Assembly: GCA_030247855.1 (NCBI GenBank)
Contig: JAPDRN010000122.1
Coordinates: 34,533-98,532, forward strand
Direction: 5' to 3'
DNA from: Knufia peltigerae
Lineage: Eukaryota > Ascomycota > Eurotiomycetes > Chaetothyriales > Trichomeriaceae
Length of the DNA stretch: 64,000 nt
This document shows, piece after piece, positions 55,602 through 64,000 of the stretch. The position numbers and the translations under genes were made by a program. The stretch's first letter is position 1, and each line of letters begins with the position of its first letter. Below the pieces are notes generated by a model. It did no database searches, was not told the DNA's origin, and worked only from the letters and a program-made list of their open reading frames with translations.

Positions 55602-58533
55602 ATGATTTCCGATATCGACCTGGCCTCGACATCGAGCCTGCCACCACCTCCAACTCCCTCGTCAGATCAAGCCGGTTCTACGATGACAACTGCAGCAGCT
55701 CAGTCCCCCGCCGTGTCTCGACTAAGCGAAATGGCCATGCAAAGCAGAAAGTCGGTTCTCTACTCTTCAGGCGACTTCCGAAACAGCTCCATACCGGAGT
55801 TGCGCGACATGAAAGCCGACATGATGTGCAACTGGCTGTACCAACAACAGTTGGAGCGGATGTGGTCGACCAATGGCCTGGAGGAGGGCGTGGTTCTGAA
55901 GAAGACCAAGGACGACTACAAGTGTGCCCCGGCCGACCTTTTGAGTCATCGGGATGGGTTTTTTGATGCTGTACAGAAGCTCAATGTCAAGGTAAATACT
56001 GAACAACCCTTTTACTCCATCGTTTTTCCCGACGAGTCAAGATGTTTTCTTGTTGGTTTTTCTGACTATGCATGTATGACATTCCTAGTGTGCAATGACC
56101 GTCAACACGCGCATCATCAAGCTCTTCCTACAAGACGACAATCTCAGTTACGTTCCATTGGAATCGGGTTTACGATTGCAGATCCTGCCCAGCATCTCAC
56201 ACCTGCCTCAATGCCAGAAACACCACTTTGCAGCTTTCATCCGAGACCAACAGATCCTCATCGTGTGGGACGACGATCCGAACCACGTCCTCAAACGAGT
56301 CCAAGGCATCGAGGAGCAGCTCATCAGTATGGTGTGGAAGGAAGAAATGGACGATGACGAGTCCGTCGGACCGGTGGGCGGGGGAAGTGCGATGCCCAGC
56401 ACCACCCACTTGAACCCCGACAACGACGGCGGTTCTTCAGATCTGGAGCAACAGAATCAAGTTGGTGCGGTCGCTCCTCGCCGTCAGGTGGTCTTGATCC
56501 AGTCGATCCTCACGGCCGTCACGCTCGTCCTGCTCGTCGTTGCCATCGGCAGTGGCTGGCGGCAGATCGCCATCGAAATCATGGTCGACAAGAACTGGAT
56601 GCGCCTCGCTTTCTTGCTGGTCGTGCCGTTCCAGTGCTGGCTGGCTTTGTTCTTTATGCAATCCGTCTCCGGTTGCGTCGCTCAGATTGTCGGTCCCATC
56701 AGCCAGATGAACGCCAACACAAAGTTCTTTTCCGGCCAACCGCCACCCCGGCTCGCGCGCTCGGCCGTCCTCCCGCACGTCACGATCCAGTGCCCGGTGT
56801 ACAAGGAAGGCTTGTTCTCGGTCATCGACCCGACGGTCAAGTCCATCAAGGCCGCCATCTCGACGTACGAGATGCAGGGCGGCACCGCCAACATCTTCAT
56901 CAACGACGACGGCATGCAGCTGATCCCACCCGACCAGGCCCGGGAGCGCCGCGAGTACTACGACGAGCACAACATCGGCTGGGTGTCGCGTCCCAAACAC
57001 AACCCCAAACCGGCGACCGCGGAGGAAAAGGCCTTTGTCCGGGCCGGCAAGTTCAAAAAGGCATCCAACATGAACTACGCCCTCAACGTGAGCACGCGGG
57101 TCGAGGACAAACTGCTGGCCCTCGTCACCCGCGACGACGACGACGGCGACGACGCCGAGGTCAGTCGGCAGCACCGGAGCGCTGAAGAGGAGCGAGAGGC
57201 GTACGATCGGGCCCTGGCCGAGGTCATCCTCGAGGACGAAGGCCGCACCCAGGCCGAAGGCAACGTCCGCGTCGGCGACTACATCCTGCTCATCGACTCC
57301 GACACCCGCGTCCCCGTCGACTGCTTCCTGGACGCCGTCAGCGAGATGGAGCAGTCGCCCCCGGTGGCCATCATCCAGTTCGCGTCGGGCGTCATGAACG
57401 TCACCGACACCTGGTTCGAAAAGGGCATCACCTTCTTCACCAACCTCGTCTACACGGCCATCCAGTACGCCGTGTCGAACGGCGACGTCGCGCCCTTTGT
57501 CGGCCACAATGCCTTTCTGCGCTGGAAGGCCGTGCAGGACGTCGCCTACGTCGAGACCGACGTCAACGACGGCGCCAGCAAGGAAAAGTACTGGTCCGAA
57601 GCCACCGTGTCCGAAGACTTTGACATGGCGCTCCGGCTCCAGACGAACGGCTACATCCTCCGCCTGGCTGCGTACGCCGGCCAAGGGTTCAAGGAAGGCG
57701 TCTCGCTGACGGTCTACGACGAACTTGCGCGCTGGGAAAAGTATGCCTATGGATGCTCCGAGCTGATCTTTCACCCCTTTGCACAGTGGTTCACAAAAGG
57801 CCCTCTGACCCCGCTCTTCCGGAACTTCATCTCCAGTAACATGCCTCTGCCCTCGAAACTGACCATCATGGCTTACATCGGCACGTACTACGCCATCGGC
57901 TCCGCCTGGATCTTGACCCTGCTCAACTACTGCATCGTCGGTTGGTTCAATGGCACTCTGGATCACTACTACATCGACAGTTTCAAGATCTATTTCGCCA
58001 TCATTCTCGTCTTCACGGCGCTGGGGAATCTTGCCCTCGCCATCATGAGGTATCGCATTGAGGAGAAGACCCTAGGATCGGCGCTGTATGAGAATTTCCG
58101 ATGGATACCGTTGCTGACAGTCTTCTTGGGGGGCATATCCTTGCATGTGTCGCAGGCAATCTTGAGCCATTTGTTCAGCGTTGACATGAGTTGGGGTGCG
58201 ACGAGCAAGGAGGCAACGGACACAAGCTTCTTCAAGGAAGTTCCAGTGATATTGCGCAAATTCCGACTGACATTTGCGTTCTGTGTGGTACTGAGCCTGG
58301 GTATGATCATCGTTGCGGGCGTCGGTCCTCTCGGTGCATTCGTGCCCTATGACTGGCAGATATCTTTTTTTACGGCGATTTGGCCATTGGCAACTGTGGT
58401 TGGTAAGTCTTCTCTTGTTTCGATACTGCCAGAAGATGTGATGTGGGCATGTTCTGACAAAGATGGTCTTTTAGCTTCGCACGCATTGCTGCCGCTCGTG
58501 CTGAACCCTGGCTTGATGCAATTTACATTTTAG
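55602..58533 (+). CDS. Membrane family 2 glycosyltransferase (fungal GT2, polysaccharide synthase-like)
   Basis: Three exons: 55602..55991, 56089..58402, 58475..58533; 920 residues. After a hydrophilic N-terminus (about 270 residues) come two membrane segments (VVLIQSILTAVTLVLLVVAIGSGW and LAFLLVVPFQCWLALFFM). The GT-A domain follows with VTIQCPVYKEG, FINDDGMQ, ILLIDSDTRVP (DxD-like), SEDFDMALRLQ (catalytic ED) and RWEKYAYG in place of QxxRW. At least four more membrane segments end the protein. This matches the fungal GT2 group related to cellulose, hyaluronan and chitin synthases; a member in Zymoseptoria and Fusarium is needed for hyphal extension on surfaces. It likely makes an extracellular or cell-wall polysaccharide. 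Third-position GC is very high in the middle of the gene. The last 72-bp intron is in frame, so a retained form would also be coding. Confidence 0.9.
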
Positions 58534-58830
58534 AGTGGGCAGCAAGCTAGGTATATTGATCTATTTGAGTTTGGGGTGTCGACTTCGAAAGACACGATAC
58601 CAGAACGCCACACCGTCGGCCTTTTTCTTTCTGTGTGGCTGTGAGTGAGTGAACTGAAGATGTTGATACCTAATGACCTCGAGGCGTCAGTCATTCCCGC
58701 CAAGGGTTTTTCCCGTCTGCTTATTTTCATAGTTGATCATTAATAGAATCCTCCTGTACAATCATCGGTCCTTCATCGTCAGGACGTGATGCACACAGCC
58801 ACGTTTTATTTGCTCTTCCGTCGACGCTGA

Positions 58831-59757
58831 TCATTGGTCTGGCTCGAAGTCGAAACGACCAGTGATCAACCATTTGTTTCTGAAATCCCTAAGTGCGCAT
58901 CTTGGCCTCGGCGGCGGCCACATCAAACATTCAGGTGGGATGCTTCCATATCTAGTGACGGGGGGTAGCTGGATGGGATACTCAAACCTAACAATGAAGC
59001 TGCCATCTTCCGTCTGACCAAGTATGTGCCATCCGTCAGGAAAGGTTTCACCGTTCTCCGCCGGGTTATCCGGGAAGGTTATATACGGTATCAGCTTGCG
59101 CGACCACTTCTCCGAGGGGCTGCGAGTCGGCCAGCCGAAGTACATCCGGACAAGGCTCTGGGCTTGCTTCATCACTGAAACGGCCCGTTCGCGGTCCATG
59201 GCGCGGATGAGATGGGGCGTGAAGAGCTGGAAGGGTTCCGGGAAAAGCGCGGTCAAGTTCTCGTTGTTGTTTTCGTGCGCGGCCAAAACTTCGATATGTT
59301 TGATCCAGGAGATGCCCACGCCGAGGCCGTACGAGTTGTTGGCGAAGAACTCGCACAGGCATTTGAGGCAGTGGAACCGGACCGTCAGTTGGTTGAGGAG
59401 CGGGAGGATCTCGTTCTTGACGAGTGTGCAGACTTGAAGTAGGACAAGCCCACTGTTGCGGATGAGTGATTCCAAAGCTAAGAAGCGTGAGAGGTAGTAG
59501 GACGCCTCGGATTTGCCGATGCATGTGGATGCTTTGTTCGGGCGCGCGACCGACGCTTCACAAAGGGAGACCTCGATCACGTCGGGGAGCAGCTGTCTGT
59601 AGACGTTTAGGCGTGTTTCGGCCGGTAATTCCAGAAGGGGAAAGAACCGTCTCGGTGGACGTTCATAGGGAGGAAAGGGACGATAGGGCAAGTCGACGGT
59701 GGGAGAGGGTTTGGAGGTGGGTGTGACTAAGCTCATGGCCATTGGGGCAGCCACCAA
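58831..59757 (-). CDS. Hypothetical protein with F-box-like N-terminal segment
   Basis: Single exon, 308 residues. After a Pro-rich N-terminus, FFPLLELPAETRLNVYRQLLP (about residues 38-58) resembles the F-box/2EXR-like opening motif common in fungal proteins of unknown function. The rest (for example LVKNEILPLLNQLTVRFHCLKCL and WIKHIEVLA) fits that class, in which the C-terminal part has short helical repeats. No catalytic motif, signal peptide or membrane segment is seen. It could be a substrate adaptor of an SCF ubiquitin ligase, but the motif is weak. The next Met, at residue 6, is an equally good start. Confidence 0.75.
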   Translation of the reverse strand: MVAAPMAMSLVTPTSKPSPTVDLPYRPFPPYERPPRRFFPLLELPAETRLNVYRQLLPDVIEVSLCEASVARPNKASTCIGKSEASYYLSRFLALESLIRNSGLVLLQVCTLVKNEILPLLNQLTVRFHCLKCLCEFFANNSYGLGVGISWIKHIEVLAAHENNNENLTALFPEPFQLFTPHLIRAMDRERAVSVMKQAQSLVRMYFGWPTRSPSEKWSRKLIPYITFPDNPAENGETFPDGWHILGQTEDGSFIVRFEYPIQLPPVTRYGSIPPECLMWPPPRPRCALRDFRNKWLITGRFDFEPDQ

Positions 59758-60450
59758 TGCCTGCCGTAGCTGCGTTGTAAACTAACGTTGTGGCGAGCAG
59801 TACCAGCAGTTCTTCGCTTGTTCAATACAGGATCTGTGATTGTGTGCTGCCGTCTGTTGCAGACGAGAGAAAAGGATAGAGTAGAAAAGGATTGTTGATG
59901 GGTGAAGGAGAGGAAAAGGAGGGAAGAGTGATGAGATGTTGCGGTCAGGTCGAGGTGCATTAGGCTTGGCGAGGCGTTCAATAGCGCCTGCCACATGCAG
60001 CTTGTTGGGCTCGTATTGCAATGCATCATGCAGCCTGTCACACAAAGGCAGGGATTCTGTTGGCCTGACCTGGTGACGATGAGATTAAGAAGGGGTTGAG
60101 TAAGGGGGCTGGTGAAAGAACATCCGGTCCGACGGCGAGATGGGGTTCTTCAAAAGTACATCGTTCTATCATTGAGGATATAAGAGACTGACAAAACAAC
60201 CAGAATATCTGCTTTCGAGTAAATTGGAAAATTGTAGAGAGTTCCTTCGTGGTCCATCAAATAGTGTCGAGTCAAAATCGCAACAGCATCGACAAGGTTG
60301 TGATTCTTTTTTCCCTTCTTCTGTAAAGACGACAATGAAAAGAATTTCATGATATCTCCACGGTAGATCAGCAACGCTAGTTTCCCGCTTTATCCACAGC
60401 AACATTGAACTGCAAGCATTTCCCGGGGGATCGTTAGCCTTTCTCATCAT
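59758..60450. other. Intergenic region
   Basis: About 690 bases: promoter side of the F-box-like gene and 3' UTR of the small membrane protein gene, both on the minus strand. Nothing further is seen. Confidence 0.55.
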
Positions 60451-60855
60451 CTAGATCTCTTTGATGGCCTTGATTTCCCTCTGCTCGATAAATTCATCAA
60501 AATGCTTCCGAGCAAAGACTCCTCCTGCCAAAACCGTCGCCACCCATTCAATCCAGGCCGGTCTGGTAATCTTGACGTTGTGTTTCTTGAGCTTAGTCGT
60601 TGCGAACCATATGGTCTCAATGCCATGAAGGCCGAACAAGGTGTAGAATATGATGTCTTGGACAAGCTTCGAGTACCTTGCCGCTTTGGCACTTCTCGCT
60701 AGGATGTGGTCGTGAATGACCGAACGAGGCTCGATGAACTTCCTTCTTGAAGAGAGAACCATCAAAGCGGCGGTGATCAGAGTCCCGACCGCTTTCCGGC
60801 CCTTTGGTAGTTCATAGTCGTCGATTGTGAGGGCTGTGGCTTTATGGGTCGCCAT
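60451..60855 (-). CDS. Small membrane protein, unknown function
   Basis: Single exon, 134 residues, start MATHKATALT. Three hydrophobic stretches: GTLITAALMVL, QDIIFYTLFGLHGIETIWFA and WVATVLAGGVFA, separated by basic loops (LKKHNV). The layout (helix, short KLKKH loop, helix, then RKHFDEFIEQ) recalls the DUF4499/TMEM254-like region of fungal integral membrane proteins, but I am not sure of that. No signal peptide. It diverges from TSR4. Likely a real gene because the frame is clean, begins with a good Met and encodes regular membrane helices. Confidence 0.7.
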   Translation of the reverse strand: MATHKATALTIDDYELPKGRKAVGTLITAALMVLSSRRKFIEPRSVIHDHILARSAKAARYSKLVQDIIFYTLFGLHGIETIWFATTKLKKHNVKITRPAWIEWVATVLAGGVFARKHFDEFIEQREIKAIKEI

Positions 60856-61496
60856 TGCGATGATAGAGTTGCCGCGTCAAGCCTGCGCAGATGAGGGTTG
60901 TATGGGAGAAGGTCAGAGAATCCCAGTCTCCCAGACCACACCCGGGGGGCGTTTCATATGGCTACTTCTCTTATGCCTTCAGTGCCGGGACAGTGAGATG
61001 CGAAACGGACATGGTTCCCCGCCCTTTTCTTGCGGGGGGATATGTGGAACAGCTGGCTGAAAAGAGATCATTGGCCTACCCTTGTCAAGAGAAGTGATAT
61101 TCGTTGAATCGTCAGGTGAGGAGTACGCACGGCCGGAGCCTCTTGGAACCCAAAGAGGCAATGGACAGCGAATGTTGATGGAAGCGGGAGTGCAAGGACC
61201 ACAGATTGTTGGTTTGGTACTTGGGCTATGGACGAGGATGTGTGTACTCCGTGTTCCCCGTACCAGGAGAGAAAGAGGAGAAGTCGGGAAAGGGAAAGCA
61301 GGACGAGGGAGATTGCGGAGCGGGGGAAGTGGCTTATCGATAACAAAACACTCCTTACTGTGACGGGTTAGACGCTGAAAATCATAGCTTACATAAGTCA
61401 TTTTGTCTGTCCCGAGTCAAATTTATCTCGGCGCAGGCAGGTGGAAAAAAAGATAGTCGAGGTGCAAATCCAGCTTGACTTCCTCTCGTTGCTCAA
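60856..61496. promoter_or_regulatory. Divergent intergenic region: small membrane protein / TSR4
   Basis: About 640 bases between divergent starts. It contains a GTACTCCGTG variant of the recurring palindrome half near 61240. No gene is supported. Confidence 0.5.
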
Positions 61497-62708
61497 ATGG
61501 CGCCATACGACAGTGATTCTTCCGACGAGGATGGCGACTATTCGAAAACGAATGTTCTCCTTGGCTATGCCAGTACAGATCCCACCGACGACGACGTCAG
61601 CCACGTTGGTGGCTATCCTACTTGGTTAGATGCCAAACATCCTCCTCCAGCGACACTTGCAAGATGCAAGGTCTGCAATGGATATTTGTCGCTCCTGTTG
61701 CAACTCAACGCAGATCTCCAGCAATACTTTCCACGTGACGAACGTCGCCTACACATATTGTGCTGCAGAAAGAGAACCTGTTCAAAGAAAATAGGTAGCG
61801 TGAGAGCTTTTCGAGAAGTCAAGAAGGGCGAGGTGAAGGAGAACAGCCAGAAGCAAGCGCCTCAACCGCAGCCTCAACAGTCACAACCGCCTCTTGGAAA
61901 TGCGCTGTTTGGCGGCTCCGCGGCACCACCATCAACGGCGGGCACCAATCCGTTCTCCATGTCCGGGTCATCGCAGCCTCCAGTAAACCCTTTCTCGTCT
62001 GTCGGCTCTCCTTCAACACTGGCGGCAAAACCTCCGCAACCTCCTGTCAACGAACCACAACCTCCCATCGAGACGTTCGCAGACAAACTCAAGATCTCGG
62101 GGGACTCAACCCCTCCTCGGACGAGCAAAGACCCTGTTGAACCTTGGCCCGACAACTCTGAAGCCGCCTCCCCCTTTCCGTCATTCTATCTAGACGCATG
62201 GCCTGAAGAGCTGGAGAAGGAACAAGAGGAAATCCCGGCCGCCGCGGCGTCAAAGGCGAAGTACGATTTGGATGATAGCAGCAATGGCGGTGCTTCTGAA
62301 AAGGATGCGTTTGAATCTACCATGGATAAAACATTTCAAAAGTTCTCTGATCGAATATCTCAAAATCCAGAACAAGTCCTTCGATATGAGTACAAAGGCG
62401 ATCCTTTGCTTTATTCGGGCGCAGACAATGTCTCTTCGAGGTTTGTGGTACCGCACGGGAAGTCTGGCGCAGTCAGAGGCATGCCCAGGTGCGAAGGTTG
62501 TGGTGCTCAAAGAGTTTTCGAGTTACAACTTGTGCCCGGATTGATTTACGAGCTAGAAAAGGATGAAGTGATGGATTTAGACGATGGAATGGAATGGGGC
62601 ACAGTGATTGTCGGGACCTGTGTGAACAACTGCGGCATACCCGGGGAAATCACCTTTCGTGAAGAGTGGGTGGGTGTGCAGTGGGAGGAGAGGGTGGTTA
62701 AGAAATGA
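61497..62708 (+). CDS. tsr4: Ribosome-assembly chaperone Tsr4 / PDCD2-family protein
   Basis: Single exon, 403 residues. An acidic N-terminus (DSDSSDEDGD) is followed by VLLGYA and GGYPTWLD, then the first zinc-binding set CKVCNGYLSLLLQLNADL (Cys57, Cys60) with Cys89/90 and Cys95 in ILCCRKRTC. A Pro/Gln-rich linker (about 120-220) separates this from the PDCD2_C domain: VLRYEYKGDPLLYSG, MPRCEGCGAQRVFELQLVPGL, WGTVIVGTCVNNC and WVGVQWEE. Tsr4 is a dedicated chaperone of ribosomal protein uS5 (Rps2) and is needed for 20S pre-rRNA processing. The whole family architecture is present and uninterrupted. Confidence 0.95.
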   Translation: MAPYDSDSSDEDGDYSKTNVLLGYASTDPTDDDVSHVGGYPTWLDAKHPPPATLARCKVCNGYLSLLLQLNADLQQYFPRDERRLHILCCRKRTCSKKIGSVRAFREVKKGEVKENSQKQAPQPQPQQSQPPLGNALFGGSAAPPSTAGTNPFSMSGSSQPPVNPFSSVGSPSTLAAKPPQPPVNEPQPPIETFADKLKISGDSTPPRTSKDPVEPWPDNSEAASPFPSFYLDAWPEELEKEQEEIPAAAASKAKYDLDDSSNGGASEKDAFESTMDKTFQKFSDRISQNPEQVLRYEYKGDPLLYSGADNVSSRFVVPHGKSGAVRGMPRCEGCGAQRVFELQLVPGLIYELEKDEVMDLDDGMEWGTVIVGTCVNNCGIPGEITFREEWVGVQWEERVVKK

Positions 62709-64000
62709 CATGAAGCACGGCGATAGACATATTATTGTCACTTTTCGATCACAATAATTCCCGACCTTTGCAGTTCCAGCCCAAGTCGATTCCGCCTGCT
62801 CGTGGGGATCCAGAGTGGGTGATGTTCGTGGCGCCGTTTAACGGATTTGATAGTATGGTTTCTCTCGAACAATAATAGCCGTGATTGTTCGCTCTCGGCC
62901 TACACTGAGCCTCAAATCTCGCTCTCGTTCCTTTACTTTGGCCTGCTCAATCCACGATATGCTGCAAGCTTTTTGGCATTGAAAAATAGCCGACATGAAT
63001 CGCCCGGTGATGACCTGTTTCTTCTTTTTTTTTTGTCCACCGGTCAGCCCATGTCACCCTAGTCCCCGTTAGGCTACGAAGCTGATAATGCCCTAGCTAC
63101 GACAAGGAGCAACGACGAGAACAAGGACAAGGATGAGGAAGAAGGTACGATAGTACGGAGGAGTAATAATAACAATAATGTCACCGACGGCCCACGATGA
63201 AATGATTTGATGAGTGAGATGATCATCGATCAACGATCAAAAGGTGAGTATTACCTGAGGTGGTACGGAGTACTCCGTAGGTAATTCCGGCCAAGCCCGT
63301 AGTCAATTCCCCCATATTATTACTTGCCATCCAACGTACGGATACGAGTATTATTACTCGTAATCCCTAAGGGCGGCTACCCCGGAACTAGCGCGCCACG
63401 CTAAGTCGCGTAATGACGCGTGCCGGAAATTTATCCACGACGTCACTTTGTTTTTCTTTCAAGGTTTGTTTTCTCCTTTTTTTTTCGGGAGGTGCTGTTT
63501 TGAGCTGTCAAAAAAAAAAACTTCAACAACGTTGATCTTTGGTATGTATATACGTGGTAAATCTTTCAGCCTCACAAAACATGTCCTTCTGTGCTCGAGT
63601 TCAAAACGCATGTTCCAACCGTAAAATGATGGCTCGTGTTCGTGCTCGTAGGGCGAACGATTGTGCAATCACTCGTAAAAGTTCCCACTTTTACTCCGTA
63701 AACCCCGCCGATCATCAGCAAAACCTTTGGAACGCGTCCTTTTGTTTGGCGTTACCACTACACACCATGAACTCGTTTCCCACTATACTATACAGAGTAC
63801 GGCGTGGATGTACTCCGTACAGTAGATATCTCTAGCTCTTGTCTCCCTCCTGGTCAGATTATTATTATTATTAGCCGGTAAGCATATACTTGACCATGTT
63901 GAGACATTGAGCCGCATGGTGCCATGCATGGTACATGGTACATGCAAGTAACTCATTTACCGTAAATAGGTAGTTCCTCCGTTGAGGCGTGCGTGATATG
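62709..64000. other. Gene-free right end of window
   Basis: 1.3 kb after TSR4 with no convincing gene. It contains a 16-bp perfect palindrome TACGGAGTACTCCGTA (63264-63279) and half-copies at 63154-63160, 63691-63700 and 63811-63820, plus A/T homopolymer runs (63472-63484, 63511-63520). A neighbouring gene may begin beyond the edge. Confidence 0.6.
63264..63279. repeat. 16-bp perfect palindrome TACGGAGTACTCCGTA
   Basis: The sequence equals its own reverse complement over sixteen bases. Eight- to eleven-base parts of it recur in intergenic DNA at 30031-30039, 42624-42634, 47581-47591, 47907-47914, 63691-63700 and 63811-63820. Confidence 0.9.

Noticed and set aside
56437..57966. Long minus-strand open frame (509 codons) opposite the GT2 gene
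   Set aside because: Same cause: antisense shadow of a GC-rich coding region, dominated by Asp/Val/Gly/Arg, without recognisable domains.
1..64000. CRISPR array or prokaryotic operon features
   Set aside because: Spliceosomal introns throughout and eukaryotic gene families; no regularly spaced repeats were seen.

Overview
The window is a piece of nuclear DNA from a filamentous ascomycete (Pezizomycotina). Genes are split by short GT-AG introns of about 48-116 bp. Families include Zn2Cys6 regulators, a fungal type I FAS alpha subunit, a non-reducing PKS and a DUF3112-type 7TM protein, alongside eukaryotic housekeeping genes (Rrp6, Snf7, Ten1, Tsr4). I cannot fix genus or order from sequence alone. 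All exon structures here were deduced by eye from splice signals, frame and family motifs.

Region 1, about 1-37.5 kb, looks like a secondary-metabolite cluster. In order: the 3' most of a FAS alpha subunit (starts left of the window); a 14-TM-type MFS exporter; an NADPH-dependent FMN reductase divergent from the exporter; a 7TM DUF3112-like protein; a FAD monooxygenase; a complete seven-exon NR-PKS (SAT-KS-AT-PT-ACP-ACP-TE); a family III CoA-transferase; a serine beta-lactamase-fold enzyme of the LovD/EstB type; a laccase; and an AflR-like Zn2Cys6 regulator. FAS plus a SAT-bearing NR-PKS plus an AflR-like regulator is the combination known from hexanoyl-primed anthraquinone pathways (aflatoxin, sterigmatocystin, dothistromin). 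The CoA-transferase, beta-lactamase-fold enzyme and laccase do not belong to that core set. The inferred model is that FAS makes a short acyl starter, SAT loads it, PT/TE cyclise and release an aromatic product, the flavoenzyme and laccase oxidise or couple it, the CoA-transferase and acyltransferase-like enzyme exchange acyl groups, and the MFS protein exports it.

Region 2, about 39.3-44.5 kb, is housekeeping: RRP6 and SNF7 converge on an intergenic stretch holding a 42-bp CT repeat, an AG repeat and a CT/CG tract. RRP6 probably marks the right edge of the cluster.

Region 3, about 45-53.6 kb, has a second Zn2Cys6 regulator, an NCS1 nucleobase/vitamin-type permease, a 2-oxoglutarate/Fe(II) dioxygenase divergent from the permease, and a D-xylose-reductase-type aldo-keto reductase. 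The first three may form a small catabolic or salvage cluster.

Region 4, about 54.2-62.7 kb, holds Ten1 (telomere CST complex), a GC-rich membrane family 2 glycosyltransferase, an F-box-like hypothetical protein, a small membrane protein and the ribosome-assembly factor Tsr4. The last 1.3 kb has no gene I can see but carries a 16-bp palindrome, TACGGAGTACTCCGTA, whose halves recur in other intergenic regions.
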